Origin: Duganella sp. Leaf126
Lineage (GTDB): Bacteria; Pseudomonadota; Gammaproteobacteria; Burkholderiales; Burkholderiaceae_D
Assembly (NCBI RefSeq): GCF_001423125.1
Contig: NZ_LMNW01000031.1
Coordinates: 567,714-631,713 of the forward strand
Direction of reading: 5' to 3'
DNA: 64,000 nucleotides
Part shown: in pieces, positions 8,652 through 21,380 of the stretch
Layout of the letters: every line of letters starts with the position of its first letter
Position numbering within the stretch: the first letter of the stretch is position 1
Program-made: the position numbers and the translations under genes
The notes under the pieces: model-generated
The model's input: only the letters and a program-made list of their open reading frames with translations
Told to the model about the DNA's origin: nothing
Database searches by the model: none

Positions 8652-9581
8652 ATGACAGCGATCCAACTGATTTTTCTGGCCGTGGTCTTTGTCGGCGTCT
8701 TCGGCGCCGCGCTGGTCGCGGCCCGCCTGCTGACCAACACCGCCGTGCGCGACCGGCTCGAAGCACTGTCCGAGCCGACCGATTCGCGCTTCGACAAGGG
8801 CCGCTGGCTGCAGCAGCTGGTCAACCTGGCCTCGCCGCTGGCCAAGCTGTCGGTGCCGGCGGAAGGCTGGGAAACCTCGGCCGTGCGGCGCCGCTTCATC
8901 AACGCCGGCTGGCGCACGCCGGCCGCGCCGGGCCTGTTCTACGCCGCCAAGACCGGGCTGTCCCTGCTGCTGCCGCTGCTGGTGTTCCTGTACCTGAGCA
9001 GCACCGGCAGCCAGGCCGAAGGCATGACCAAGCTCAGTTATCTGCTGGTGGCGGCCGCCATCGGTTACTACGTCCCGGGACTGGTGCTCAACGAGGTGAT
9101 CAAGCGGCGCCAGCGCGACATCTTCGAGAGTTTTCCCGATGCGCTGGACCTGATGACGGTCTGCGTGGAAGCAGGCCTGGCGATGGATGCGGCGCTGGCG
9201 CGCGTGGCCCAGGAGATCGGCCTGAAAAGCGTGATCCTGGCCGAGGAACTGCAACTGGTGACGCTGGAACTGCGCGCCGGCAGTCCCAAGGAAAAGGCGC
9301 TGCGCAACCTGTCGCTGCGCACCGGCGTGGAAGATGTCGATGCGCTGGTGACGATGCTGATCCAGGCCGACCGCTTCGGCACCAGCGTGGCCGATTCGCT
9401 GCGCGTGCAGTCGGAACTGCTGCGCACCAAGCGCCGCCAGCGCGCCGAGGAGCAGGCCGCCAAGATCGCGCTCAAGCTGCTGTTCCCGCTGATTTTCTTC
9501 ATCTTCCCCAGCCTGCTCGTGGTGCTGCTGGGACCGGCGCTCTTGCAGCTCTACCAGAGCCTCGGCGCCGCCACCCAATAA
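8652..9581 (+). CDS. tadC: Tad inner-membrane platform protein TadC
   Basis: Second GspF-like platform component. The 309-residue protein has an N-terminal membrane anchor (about 3-25), central hydrophobic segments (about 95-150), and the type II secretion F domain containing FPDALDLMTVCVEAGLAMDA. A C-terminal membrane segment with KLLFPLIFFIFPSLLVVLLG ends the protein. TadB and TadC are paralogs and usually work as a pair. No tadD, tadE, tadF or tadG gene follows. Those parts must lie upstream of the window, lie elsewhere, or be absent. The stop codon overlaps an ATG (TAATG) leading into the next reading frame. Confidence 0.92.
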   Translation: MTAIQLIFLAVVFVGVFGAALVAARLLTNTAVRDRLEALSEPTDSRFDKGRWLQQLVNLASPLAKLSVPAEGWETSAVRRRFINAGWRTPAAPGLFYAAKTGLSLLLPLLVFLYLSSTGSQAEGMTKLSYLLVAAAIGYYVPGLVLNEVIKRRQRDIFESFPDALDLMTVCVEAGLAMDAALARVAQEIGLKSVILAEELQLVTLELRAGSPKEKALRNLSLRTGVEDVDALVTMLIQADRFGTSVADSLRVQSELLRTKRRQRAEEQAAKIALKLLFPLIFFIFPSLLVVLLGPALLQLYQSLGAATQ

Positions 9582-9634
9582 TGCACACCATGTTGCCCAT
9601 GCCAGTACCGCCCCGTTTTCAACCAGGAGTCTTC

Positions 9635-11887
9635 ATGAAACCAACCACGTCCGGCCAGCGTCATCCCGGCTATCTGCTGCAGGTCTTCCTGGCGGCCATC
9701 CTGGCCGTCATGCTGTCCGCCTGCGGCGGTGGCGGCAGCAGCGGCGACAAGGGCTGCAGCACGCTCGATCCCAACCGCGATCCCAGCCTGCCCGGGTGCA
9801 CCACCGCCACGACCGCGCCCCGCATGACGGTGGCGCTGACCGACAGCAGCAACGCGCCGATCACCAGCATCAGCAACGACCGCCCCGGCACCCTGGTGGC
9901 GGTACTGCGCAACGGCGCCAATGCCGCCGTGGCCAACACCGTGGTCACCTTCACCACCACCGACAGCACGGGCGTGTTCGTGCCGGCGGCCGGCACGGCG
10001 GTCACCGACACCAGCGGCACCGCGCGCGTGACCCTGCCGGTGGGCACCACCGCCGGCGCCTTCACGGCCACGGCCAGCGCCAGCGTCGACGGCAAGACCG
10101 CCAGCGCCAGCGTCAATTACACGGTCGACTACTCGGCAGTGACGCTGGGCGCGCTGTCGGTCGCCCCTACTACCCTCGCTGCCGGCGGCACTGCCGGGGT
10201 CCAGGTCACGGTCATGAGCGGCAGCACCCCGTACGCGCCGCCGCTGTCGGTCGCGTTCAGTTCGCCCTGCGTGGCGGCCGGCAAGGCGCGCCTGATCACA
10301 CCGGTCAATACCGTCAACGGCATCGCCAGCAGTTCGTACACCGACCTCGGTTGCGGCACCACCGACGTCATCACCGCCACGGCCGTCGTCAGCGGCGCCA
10401 CCGTGACCCGCAGCACCAACCTGACGGTCAACGCCGCCAGTGCGGGCCAGCTGACCTTCGTTTCGGCGCTGCCGCAAAACATCGCCCTCAAGGGTACCGG
10501 CGGCGCCGGCCGCCAGGAAACCGCCACCGTCACCTTCAAGGTGCTCAACAGCGTCGGCCAGCCGCTGGCCGGCCAGGTCGTCAACTTTGCACTCAACACC
10601 AGCGTCGGCGGGCTGACCGTCAACCCGGCCAGCGCCACCACCGGCAGCGACGGCACGGTGGCCACCGTCGTCACCTCGGGCACCATCAATACCCCGGTGC
10701 GGGTCTCGGCCACCTTGCCGTCGGGCGCCGCCGGCGCCGGCATCAGCACCGTCTCCGACCAGCTGGTGGTCTCCACCGGCGTGCCGGAGCAGGCCAGCTT
10801 CTCGCTTGCCGCAGTCGTGCGCAACGTCGAAGGCGGGTCGTTCAACGGCTGCCCGGCGCCCAACGGCACCACGCTGACCGCGCGCCTGGCCGACCGCTTC
10901 CACAATCCGGCGCCGGACGGCACCGCCGTCAGCTTCACGGCCGAAGGCGGCACCGTCGATGCCTCGTGCCTGACCGGCGAAACGGCCACCACGCTCACCG
11001 ACGGCACAGTGATCAAGCAAAAGGGCACGCCCGGCGAATGCACGGTGCGCTTCTGCGCCGCCAGTCCGCGTCCGGCCGACGGCCGCGTGACGGTGCTGGC
11101 CTATGCGCTGGGCGAAGAGAGTTTTGTCGATGCCAACGGCAACAACCGCTATGACGCCGGCGAAGTATTTACGGACCTGGGCGACCCGTTCCGCAACGAC
11201 CGCGCCGTCACCGACGCCAACGCCGCCGGTATCGACGACGCCTACACCAGCGGCAACGCGGTGCGGGCCTCGGGCGAGCCGTTCTTCAGCGCCAGCGGCA
11301 ACAGCACCTGGAGCGCCAGCGGCAACGGCCTGTATAACGGCGTGCTGCGCGCACCCGGCGTCGGCAGCGGCGATACCGTGTACCTGCGGCAGTCGATGGT
11401 GATGGTGCTGTCGAACAGCACGGCCAACGTCTCGCTGCTCGACCAGTCGGTCGGCGGCGCGCCCACCGTCGGCACGCTGGCGCTGAGCCAGTGCGTCACG
11501 GGCACGCCGTTCGTCAACCAGACCCGCACGTTCCGGTTCGCCATCCGCGACAACAACCCGACCGTGTTTGCCACCAACCGCCTGGCGGCCCACCCGAACG
11601 ACAGCAGCTGGCTGTTCGACCTGCCCGGCAATCCCCTGCCGGCCGGCACCCGGATCGACTTCAGCACGTCCAACGGACGTCTGCTGTCGGCCGCCAGCAC
11701 CGTGGTGCCGAACACGATACAGCCGGACTCGAGCGGCTGGATCTACAACGTGCAGATGGTCAGCGATGCGTCCGTCCCGGCCGGCACCACGGTCTGCTCG
11801 AACGACGTCACCAGCGGCGCCCTGACCATCACCGTCACCACGCCGGGCGGCGTAGTGAGCACCTTCTCCTACCCGGTCACGGACTGA
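9635..11887 (+). CDS. Ig-like (Big_1-type) repeat lipoprotein
   Basis: Large predicted surface or periplasmic lipoprotein of 750 residues. Hydrophobic signal residues end in lipobox LSAC (Cys30), followed by GGGGSSG. At least three to four Ig-like modules of the intimin/invasin Big_1 kind follow (about 50-420), recognised by repeats such as GTARVTLPVGTTAG and SDGTVATVVTSGT. Near residue 505 an EF-hand-like loop, DANGNNRYDAGE, suggests calcium binding. I chose the ATG at 9635 because AGGAG stands 5 nt upstream; an in-frame ATG at 9581 overlaps the tadC stop but would spoil the signal peptide. Its place at the end of the Tad operon suggests a pilus-associated adhesin or scaffold. The function is not shown by the sequence. 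Confidence 0.8.
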   Translation: MKPTTSGQRHPGYLLQVFLAAILAVMLSACGGGGSSGDKGCSTLDPNRDPSLPGCTTATTAPRMTVALTDSSNAPITSISNDRPGTLVAVLRNGANAAVANTVVTFTTTDSTGVFVPAAGTAVTDTSGTARVTLPVGTTAGAFTATASASVDGKTASASVNYTVDYSAVTLGALSVAPTTLAAGGTAGVQVTVMSGSTPYAPPLSVAFSSPCVAAGKARLITPVNTVNGIASSSYTDLGCGTTDVITATAVVSGATVTRSTNLTVNAASAGQLTFVSALPQNIALKGTGGAGRQETATVTFKVLNSVGQPLAGQVVNFALNTSVGGLTVNPASATTGSDGTVATVVTSGTINTPVRVSATLPSGAAGAGISTVSDQLVVSTGVPEQASFSLAAVVRNVEGGSFNGCPAPNGTTLTARLADRFHNPAPDGTAVSFTAEGGTVDASCLTGETATTLTDGTVIKQKGTPGECTVRFCAASPRPADGRVTVLAYALGEESFVDANGNNRYDAGEVFTDLGDPFRNDRAVTDANAAGIDDAYTSGNAVRASGEPFFSASGNSTWSASGNGLYNGVLRAPGVGSGDTVYLRQSMVMVLSNSTANVSLLDQSVGGAPTVGTLALSQCVTGTPFVNQTRTFRFAIRDNNPTVFATNRLAAHPNDSSWLFDLPGNPLPAGTRIDFSTSNGRLLSAASTVVPNTIQPDSSGWIYNVQMVSDASVPAGTTVCSNDVTSGALTITVTTPGGVVSTFSYPVTD

Positions 11888-13122
11888 GGCGGCGCCGTCA
11901 GGCACAAGCCGGCCAGCATGAACAGCGTGAGCGCATAGAACACGCTGCTGTGGATGGTCCAGAAGATCACTTCGGTCAGGCCGAAGCCGGCATAACAGAC
12001 CACCAGCAGCATGCCGGCCAGCGCCGGCGCCGCCAGGTCGCGCTGCGCGCTGCGTCCCCGGTGCAGCTGGCGGCGGAAAAACAGGAACGGCAGCAGCAGC
12101 GTGCCGGCCCAGGCCAGCAGACCGGCCACGCCGCCAAACACGGTGGCGTGCAGTGCGTCGTTGTGGAAGTGGTCGAACTGCAGGATGTAGGCCGGCGCCG
12201 CGCCGCTGTCGACCAGCGCCCGTTTGGCGCGCGCCACGGCCGCCATGCTGCCGTGGCCGAGCCACGGACGGTCGGCAATCAGCACGGTGGCGGTATGCCA
12301 CAGTTCGAGTCGAACGCCGACATTGGTGTAGGTCTCGCCACCGGCTAGATATTGCTGCACATCGGCCACGCCCTGCAGCGCGCGTTCGCGCACCCCCGTC
12401 TGCGGCAGCAGACAACACAGCGACAGCAGCGCCGGCACCAGCAGCGCCACGGCGATGCGGCTGCGGCGTCCCGCTACTGCTTGGTAACGCAGCAGCAGCA
12501 CGGCGGCCGGCACGGCCGCCACCCAGCCGCCACGGGTGCCGGTAGCGATCAGGCCCAGCAGGCCGGCCAGCGCCCCCAGCAACGGCCACAGCACGGCGCG
12601 GCCGGGGAAATCGCCCATCACCGCCAGACACATCAGGCCCATGCACAGCGACAGGTCGCCGAAGGTGATGGCGTTGATCAGACCGCCCGGACGTTCGATG
12701 CCCAGTACCCAGCGCTCGGTGCCGACCAGCACCGCGCCGGCGACGGCGCCGGCGATCAGCCCCCACCACAGGCAGCGGCGCGACGGTCGCCAGGCCAGCA
12801 CCACCAGCAGCGCGGCGGCAGCACCGAGCGCGCGCACCGGGCGCTCCAGTTCGCGCAGCTTCATGCCGGAGTCGAACACGTAGTCGGCCAGCGCCAGCAG
12901 CAGGGGAACCATGAAGGCCAGCAGCAGCGGCGCACACGTGCGCCAGTGCGGCGCCATGGCGGTGCGGACCGCGCGCCAGCCGACGATGGCGGCCAGTACA
13001 TAGACCAGGCTGCACAAGCCAGTGCCGCCGCGCGCGGTCAAAAACAGGAATGGGGGCGCAAACAACAGGCTGTTGAAAAAGACAGTGCCGGCGGACTTTT
13101 GCGATAGGTTATGATTCATCAT
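11869..13122 (-). CDS. O-antigen ligase family protein
   Basis: Polytopic membrane protein of 417 residues of the WaaL/Wzy_C type. It has about ten to twelve hydrophobic segments. The long periplasmic loop characteristic of these enzymes follows the LIATGTRGGWVAAVPA segment and contains a conserved Arg and a WLGHG motif. Members join O-antigen or other polymers to an acceptor lipid, or polymerise repeat units. Which applies here cannot be told from sequence. The gene converges on the Ig-like lipoprotein gene and overlaps its 3' end by 19 nt. It is divergent from the four GT2 genes, 47 nt away, so it probably shares their promoter region. A second ATG at 13119 is an equally good start. Confidence 0.83.
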   Translation of the reverse strand: MMNHNLSQKSAGTVFFNSLLFAPPFLFLTARGGTGLCSLVYVLAAIVGWRAVRTAMAPHWRTCAPLLLAFMVPLLLALADYVFDSGMKLRELERPVRALGAAAALLVVLAWRPSRRCLWWGLIAGAVAGAVLVGTERWVLGIERPGGLINAITFGDLSLCMGLMCLAVMGDFPGRAVLWPLLGALAGLLGLIATGTRGGWVAAVPAAVLLLRYQAVAGRRSRIAVALLVPALLSLCCLLPQTGVRERALQGVADVQQYLAGGETYTNVGVRLELWHTATVLIADRPWLGHGSMAAVARAKRALVDSGAAPAYILQFDHFHNDALHATVFGGVAGLLAWAGTLLLPFLFFRRQLHRGRSAQRDLAAPALAGMLLVVCYAGFGLTEVIFWTIHSSVFYALTLFMLAGLCLTAPPQSVTG

Positions 13123-13169
13123 TCTTCTAGTAGTTCCATACGCGAGAAGTCACACTGCCGTCTCCATTC

Positions 13170-13985
13170 ATGCAACAAACAGTCAACATTTCAGTCGTCA
13201 TCGCGACCTACAACCGCCCCGACGCGCTGCGTGCGGTGATCGAAGCATTCTTCCTCCAGGACGAGCAACAGTTCGAAGTTATTGTCGCCGATGATGGTTC
13301 GACCGACAACACGCGCGCCTGCGTGGCCGAGCTGCAAGCCCGCGCGCCCTTCCCGCTGCGCCACATCTGGCAGGAAGACTGCGGTTTCCGCCTGGCGCGG
13401 GCGCGCAATCTCGGCATCGCGGCCGCGCAAGGCGACTACCTGATCTTTCTCGACGGCGACTGCATTCCGCAACCCAGCTTCATCCGCCAGCACCGCAAGC
13501 TGGCCGAGCCGGGCTACATGGTAACCGGCAGTCGCGTGCTGCTCAGCGAAGCGCTGACCGCGCAGGTGCTGGCCGGCGCCATCGATCCGCTGCGCACGTC
13601 GGCCTGGGGACAGCTGAAACTGCGCCTGAGCGGTGGATTGAACAAATTGTTACAACTTTGGTGCCATCTTCCCGACCTCCGGCGCAAGTCGGACCGCTTC
13701 AGCTGGCGCCGCATCAAGGGCTGCAACATGGCCGCGTGGCGCAGCGACATCGAACGCATCAACGGTTTCGACGAAAGTTTTACCGGCTGGGGCCACGAGG
13801 ATGCCGACTTCGTGCTGCGCCTGTTCAATGCCGGCGTGCTGCGCAAGGATGGCGCGTTCGCCACCGAGGTGCTGCACCTGTGGCACCGCGAAGCCGTGCG
13901 CGACCAGGCCAGCAGCAACCAGGCGCGGGTGGCGGCGCGGATGCAGGACAAGACCGTGCGCGCCACGCTGGGACTGGCAAAATGA
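13170..13985 (+). CDS. Family 2 glycosyltransferase with C-terminal galactosyltransferase-like domain
   Basis: Cytoplasmic sugar transferase of 271 residues. The GT-A fold begins with ISVVIATYNRPDALRAVIEA. The nucleotide-sugar Asp is in VIVADDGSTDNT and the metal-binding motif is LIFLDGDC (about residues 91-98). The C-terminal part shows INGFDESFTGWGHEDADF, the acidic motif of the Glyco_transf_7C domain, so this gene differs from the three paralogs that follow. It overlaps the next gene by 4 nt (ATGA). Donor and acceptor sugars cannot be assigned. It is probably part of surface-glycan synthesis, given the divergent ligase gene. Confidence 0.88.
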   Translation: MQQTVNISVVIATYNRPDALRAVIEAFFLQDEQQFEVIVADDGSTDNTRACVAELQARAPFPLRHIWQEDCGFRLARARNLGIAAAQGDYLIFLDGDCIPQPSFIRQHRKLAEPGYMVTGSRVLLSEALTAQVLAGAIDPLRTSAWGQLKLRLSGGLNKLLQLWCHLPDLRRKSDRFSWRRIKGCNMAAWRSDIERINGFDESFTGWGHEDADFVLRLFNAGVLRKDGAFATEVLHLWHREAVRDQASSNQARVAARMQDKTVRATLGLAK

Positions 13986-15082
13986 GCACGGCGCCGCGCC
14001 TCAGCATCGTGGTGCCAGCCTACAATGTTCAGGACTTCATTGCCGACACGCTGGACTGCATCCTGCCGCAAATGCGCGACGGCCACGAGCTGGTGCTGAT
14101 CGACGACGGCTCCACCGACGCCACCGTGGAACGCGCGCGGGCTGCGTTCAGCGCGTGGCCGCGCTGTGCGGTGCGCGTGGTGCAGCAGGCCAACGCCGGC
14201 GTGGCGGACGCCCGCAACAACGGCGTGGCGCAGGCGCGCGGCGACTACATCCTGTTCGTCGACAGCGACGACCTGCTGCAGCCCGGCGCGCTGGACGGCA
14301 TCGACGCCGCCATTGCCGCCCATGCGCCGGACGTGATCGCCACCGACTTCCGCATCTGGTATCCGGGGCGCACTGCCCGGCCGCTGGAGGACCACCACCT
14401 CAGCTATCGGCCCCACGTCGTGGTGCAGGGCCAGGAAGCGATCCTGGCGACCTATTTCGCCGACCGCCACATGTATGTGTGGTGCAAGATCATCCGGCGC
14501 GACATCTACCTGCAACTGGGCTTGCCGCTGTTTCCGTCCGGCCGGCTGTTCGAGGACATGGCCGTCGTGCCGCGCCTGCTGGCCGCGTGCCGCACGCTGG
14601 TCTATGTGCCGCTGGTGCTGCTGCACTACCGCCAGCACCCGGTCAGCATCACGCGCGTGATCACGCCGCGCTGGTGCACCGATTTCGTGCTGGCGCTGGC
14701 CTCGGCCAGGCCGTACCTGGAAAGCGCGGGCGCCGGCGACAGTGCGGCCGTGCGCGCCGAGTTCGACGGTGCAGCCACGCTGTTCTACCTGTGTGCGATC
14801 AAGACCTCGTTCGGCTTGCCGGCATCGGCCAACCCGGCGCAGGTGCGCGCGGCCGTGCGCGAGATTTACCTGGGCAGCCTGTTCGGCTCGGTGGAGCAGA
14901 CGCTCGACAGGCTCGAACGGGGCGCGCTGGCGTCGGTCACGCTGCGCAACGGCCGCCGCTGCGCGCGCCAGGTGCGCCAGGCGCTGGCCGGCAGCAAATG
15001 GTTCGAGCTGCGCCAGACCGTCAACCGCGCCTATAAAACCTGGCAGATGTCGCGGCAACAACGCCTCAGCAACGCCGGGTGA
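13982..15082 (+). CDS. Family 2 glycosyltransferase, tandem paralog 1
   Basis: 366-residue GT2 enzyme. It opens with LSIVVPAYNVQDFIADTL, has VLIDDGSTDATVERAR for nucleotide-sugar binding, and has ILFVDSDDLLQPG as the metal-binding DXD region (about residues 92-104). A conserved C-terminal helical region follows, with GRLFEDMAVVPRLLAACR and LHYRQHPVSI. The ATG overlaps the stop of the preceding gene. The 3' end is almost identical to that of the next gene, although the 5' part is more divergent. The three tandem copies probably transfer related sugars to one glycan, which is inferred. Confidence 0.88.
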   Translation: MSTAPRLSIVVPAYNVQDFIADTLDCILPQMRDGHELVLIDDGSTDATVERARAAFSAWPRCAVRVVQQANAGVADARNNGVAQARGDYILFVDSDDLLQPGALDGIDAAIAAHAPDVIATDFRIWYPGRTARPLEDHHLSYRPHVVVQGQEAILATYFADRHMYVWCKIIRRDIYLQLGLPLFPSGRLFEDMAVVPRLLAACRTLVYVPLVLLHYRQHPVSITRVITPRWCTDFVLALASARPYLESAGAGDSAAVRAEFDGAATLFYLCAIKTSFGLPASANPAQVRAAVREIYLGSLFGSVEQTLDRLERGALASVTLRNGRRCARQVRQALAGSKWFELRQTVNRAYKTWQMSRQQRLSNAG

Positions 15083-16179
15083 CCATGACTGCTTCGTTTT
15101 CCATCAGCATCATCGTGCCTGCCTACAACGCTGCCGGCTTCATCGACGATTGCCTGGCCCATATCGTCCAACAGATGGGACCGGCGCACGAACTGATCGT
15201 GATCGACGACGGCTCGCGCGACGACACCGCCGCCCGCGTGCAGGCGCAGGCCGCCGCTGCGCCGCACTGCGCGCTGCGCCTGATACGGCAAGCCAACCAG
15301 GGCGTGGCCGAGGTGCGCAACGTCGGCCTGCAGCAGGCGCGCGGCAACTACATCCTGTTCATCGACAGCGACGACCTGCTGCAGCCCGGTGTGCTGGACC
15401 GCATCGACGCGGCCATCGACACCCACGCGCCCGACGTGATCACCACCGATTTCTGTTTCTGGCATCCGTACCGTGCCGACCAGCCGCTCGAAGCCACGCA
15501 ACTGAGCTATCCCGCCAACGTCGTCCTGCACGGCCAGGATGCCATCCTGGCGCCCTATTTCGCCGACCGCCGCATGTATGCCTGGAGCAAAATCGTGCGG
15601 CGCCAGATCTACCTCGACCTGGGCCTGCCGCTGTTTCCGTCCGGCCGGCTGTTCGAGGACATGGCCGCGCTGCCGCGCGTGCTGGCCGCCTGCAGCACGC
15701 TGGTGTACCTGCCGCTGGTGCTGCTGCATTACCGCCAGCACGCCCTGAGCATCACGCATATGACCTCGCCGCGCTGGTGCACCGACTACGTGCTGGCGCT
15801 GGCCTCGGCCAAGCCACACCTCGCGCGGGCCGGTGTCAGCGCGCGCGTGCGCACCGAGTTCGACGGCGCCGCCTGCCTGTTCTACCTGTGCGCGATCAAG
15901 ACCTCGTTCGGCATGCCGGCCTCGGATGAAACGCGCCAGCTGCGCGCCGCCTTGCATGCGATTTTTCTCGACGGCCTGTTCGGCACGCTCGACCAGGCGC
16001 TGCACAACCTGGAAGCGGGAAAGATCACGTCTCTCCGGCTGCGCGACAGCCGGCGCATTGCTCACCAGGTACGCCAGGCACTGGCCGGCAGCAAATGGTT
16101 CGAGCTGCGCCAGACCGTCAACCGCGCCTATAAAACCTGGCAACTGACCAGGCAACAACGTCTCCACCAAGCAAATTAA
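15079..16179 (+). CDS. Family 2 glycosyltransferase, tandem paralog 2 (mosaic)
   Basis: 366-residue GT2 enzyme with the same layout as its neighbours: ISIIVPAYNAAGFIDDCLA, VIDDGSRDDTAARVQA and ILFIDSDDLLQPG. The N-terminal 110 or so residues are nearly identical to the next gene (paralog 3). From roughly residue 115 on, the protein follows paralog 1, including GLPLFPSGRLFEDMA, LHYRQHALSI and the closing SKWFELRQTVNRAYKTW. This suggests recombination between the copies. The start is GTG at 15079 overlapping the upstream stop (GTGA); an ATG two codons later (15085) is possible. Substrate unknown. Confidence 0.88.
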   Translation: MTMTASFSISIIVPAYNAAGFIDDCLAHIVQQMGPAHELIVIDDGSRDDTAARVQAQAAAAPHCALRLIRQANQGVAEVRNVGLQQARGNYILFIDSDDLLQPGVLDRIDAAIDTHAPDVITTDFCFWHPYRADQPLEATQLSYPANVVLHGQDAILAPYFADRRMYAWSKIVRRQIYLDLGLPLFPSGRLFEDMAALPRVLAACSTLVYLPLVLLHYRQHALSITHMTSPRWCTDYVLALASAKPHLARAGVSARVRTEFDGAACLFYLCAIKTSFGMPASDETRQLRAALHAIFLDGLFGTLDQALHNLEAGKITSLRLRDSRRIAHQVRQALAGSKWFELRQTVNRAYKTWQLTRQQRLHQAN

Positions 16180-16180
16180 C

Positions 16181-17275
16181 ATGTCCGCCCCGCTCACGAT
16201 CAGCATCATCGTTCCCGCCTATAACGCCGCCGGCTTCATCGACGACTGCCTGGCCCGCATCGTGCCGCAGATGACGGCCGCGCACGAACTGATCGTCATC
16301 GACGACGGCTCGCGCGACGACACCGCCGCCCGCGTGCAGGCGCACGCAGCGGCCGCCCCGCAGTGCGCGCTGCGCCTGATCCGGCAGGCCAACCAGGGCC
16401 TGGCCCAGGTGCGCAACGTCGGCCTGCAGCAGGCGCGCGGCGACTACATCCTGTTCATCGACAGCGACGACCTGCTGCAGCCGGGCATCCTGGCCCGGCT
16501 CGACACCGTGATCGCCGCCCACCAGCCGGACGCCATCGCGCTCGATTTTTCGATGTGGCACCCGGACCGGCCCGACAAGAACCGCGTGGTGCGCATGGGC
16601 TATGCGCCCGCGACGCTGATCACCGATGCCGACACCATCCTCGACGTGTTCTTTGCCGACCGCCACCTGTACGCGTGGGCGCGCGTGATCCGGCGCGCGA
16701 TCTATGCCGGCTTCGCGCAGCCGCTGTATCCGACCCACCGCCTGTTCGAGGACGTGGCGGTGACGCCGCGCCTGCTGGCGCGTTGCCGCTCGCTGTACTA
16801 CCTGCCAGAGCAGCTGCTGGCCTACCGCCAGCACCCGGTCAGCATCACCAAGTCGGTCAGCGCCGATTACTGCCGCGATTTCACGGCCGCGCTGGGCCTG
16901 AGCCGGCCGGCGCTGGAGCAGGCCGGCGTCAGCGCCAGCGTGCGCGACCACTACGATGCGGTGGTCAGTTATTTTTATATCGGCGCCGTGAAGAATTCCT
17001 ACCAGTTGCCCGCTGCGACCGGGCGCGCGCTGCGGCGCGAACTCAAGGAGATCTACCGCGCCACGCTGTTCGGCACGCCGGACCATGTGCTGACCAGGAT
17101 GGAGCAAGGCAGCCTGCGCTCGACCAGCCGCCGCGACGACCTGCGCGCGGCGCGCCAGGTGCGGCAGGCGCTGGCCGACAGCCTGGTGTTCCGCCTCAAG
17201 CAGACGGTGAGCCGCAAGGTCAAGCTGTGGCAGCGCCAGGCCAGGGTGCGGGCGCTGCACAAGTCTGCCCGCTGA
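16181..17275 (+). CDS. Family 2 glycosyltransferase, tandem paralog 3
   Basis: 364-residue GT2 enzyme. The N-terminal catalytic part matches paralog 2 closely (ISIIVPAYNAAGFIDDCLA, ILFIDSDDLLQPG). The C-terminal half diverges from both other copies, though it keeps the framework FADRHLYAWARVIRR, HRLFEDVAVTPRLLARC and AYRQHPVSI. The C-terminus is strongly basic, as in membrane-associated glycan transferases. It starts one base after the preceding stop and ends the GT2 cluster. No terminator with a U-tract was found in the 107 nt before the next gene. Confidence 0.88.
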   Translation: MSAPLTISIIVPAYNAAGFIDDCLARIVPQMTAAHELIVIDDGSRDDTAARVQAHAAAAPQCALRLIRQANQGLAQVRNVGLQQARGDYILFIDSDDLLQPGILARLDTVIAAHQPDAIALDFSMWHPDRPDKNRVVRMGYAPATLITDADTILDVFFADRHLYAWARVIRRAIYAGFAQPLYPTHRLFEDVAVTPRLLARCRSLYYLPEQLLAYRQHPVSITKSVSADYCRDFTAALGLSRPALEQAGVSASVRDHYDAVVSYFYIGAVKNSYQLPAATGRALRRELKEIYRATLFGTPDHVLTRMEQGSLRSTSRRDDLRAARQVRQALADSLVFRLKQTVSRKVKLWQRQARVRALHKSAR

Positions 17276-17382
17276 AGCAAGCGTCATTTCCCCACTGCAT
17301 TGCGCAGCAGCGTCGGTCTTTAGGCGGACGCGCCCGCCGCTGAAAATCCGCTACCATGGGCTTTTGCCAAAGGAGAAACCCC

Positions 17383-17616
17383 ATGCGTGTAGACATCTAT
17401 TATCGTGACGAAGCGGCAGGCAAGCACACCTACCTGGCCGTCCCCGAAGGTCAGGCCATCCCGGAAGAAGCGACCAGCACCGACTGGCACGTAGAAGCGG
17501 AAAAGGTCGAAATCGACGACAGCAAGGGCGACCTGTCGCGCTACCACATCGCCGACCCGGTGGCGCAGATCGGCGCCAAGGGTTACGCCATCACCAGCGT
17601 GGCCGAACAGCTGTAA
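17383..17616 (+). CDS. Small conserved protein, possibly DUF6139 family
   Basis: 77-residue soluble protein starting MRVDIYYRDEAAGKH, with a Tyr- and acid-rich middle and no membrane segment or metal motif. The ATG at 17383 has AGGAGAA 6 nt upstream. An in-frame ATG at 17356 lacks this site and adds residues unlike the rest. The opening and the LAVPEGQAIPEEA segment resemble a small family found in Burkholderiales that I recall as DUF6139; I could not check this. Function unknown. It stands alone between the glycosyltransferase cluster and the convergent dnaE. Confidence 0.7.
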   Translation: MRVDIYYRDEAAGKHTYLAVPEGQAIPEEATSTDWHVEAEKVEIDDSKGDLSRYHIADPVAQIGAKGYAITSVAEQL

Positions 17617-17635
17617 CGGTCCCCGCCAGCACCGC

Positions 17636-17670
17636 GGACGGCGCACCGCCGTCCCGCGCCGCAGCGGCGC
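17636..17670. terminator. Two adjacent GC hairpins between convergent genes
   Basis: An 8-bp perfect stem with a 3-nt loop (17636-17643 with 17647-17654) is followed at once by a second inverted repeat (17656-17660 with 17666-17670). They lie between the convergent 3' ends of the small gene and dnaE. There is no T-run on either strand, so a terminator role is only suggested by position. Confidence 0.4.
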
Positions 17671-17679
17671 ACGTCGCGC

Positions 17680-21252
<3,573 letters not shown>

Positions 21253-21342
21253 ATGCTGCTCGGTGCTGGTTCAATAACCTGCTATTTTACCGCGCAACGC
21301 CGCGCCCCGGGCGGCGCCATCCTTGTTGCGCGGCATTTTGCG

Positions 21343-21348
21343 TATAAT
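21343..21348 (+). promoter_or_regulatory. -10 box upstream of trhO
   Basis: A perfect TATAAT stands 32 nt before the trhO ATG in the dnaE/trhO divergent region. No good -35 hexamer is found at 16-18 nt, so the assignment rests on the -10 and position. Confidence 0.45.
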
Positions 21349-21380
21349 GTCGGCTTCCCCTTTTTCGATCCCCAACCACC

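Noticed and set aside
9551-13015. A very long open frame on the minus strand (over 1100 codons)
   Set aside because: It runs antisense to the Ig-like lipoprotein gene and out of frame through the ligase gene. The product is Arg/Gly/Ala-rich with no domain. High GC content makes such shadow frames common here.
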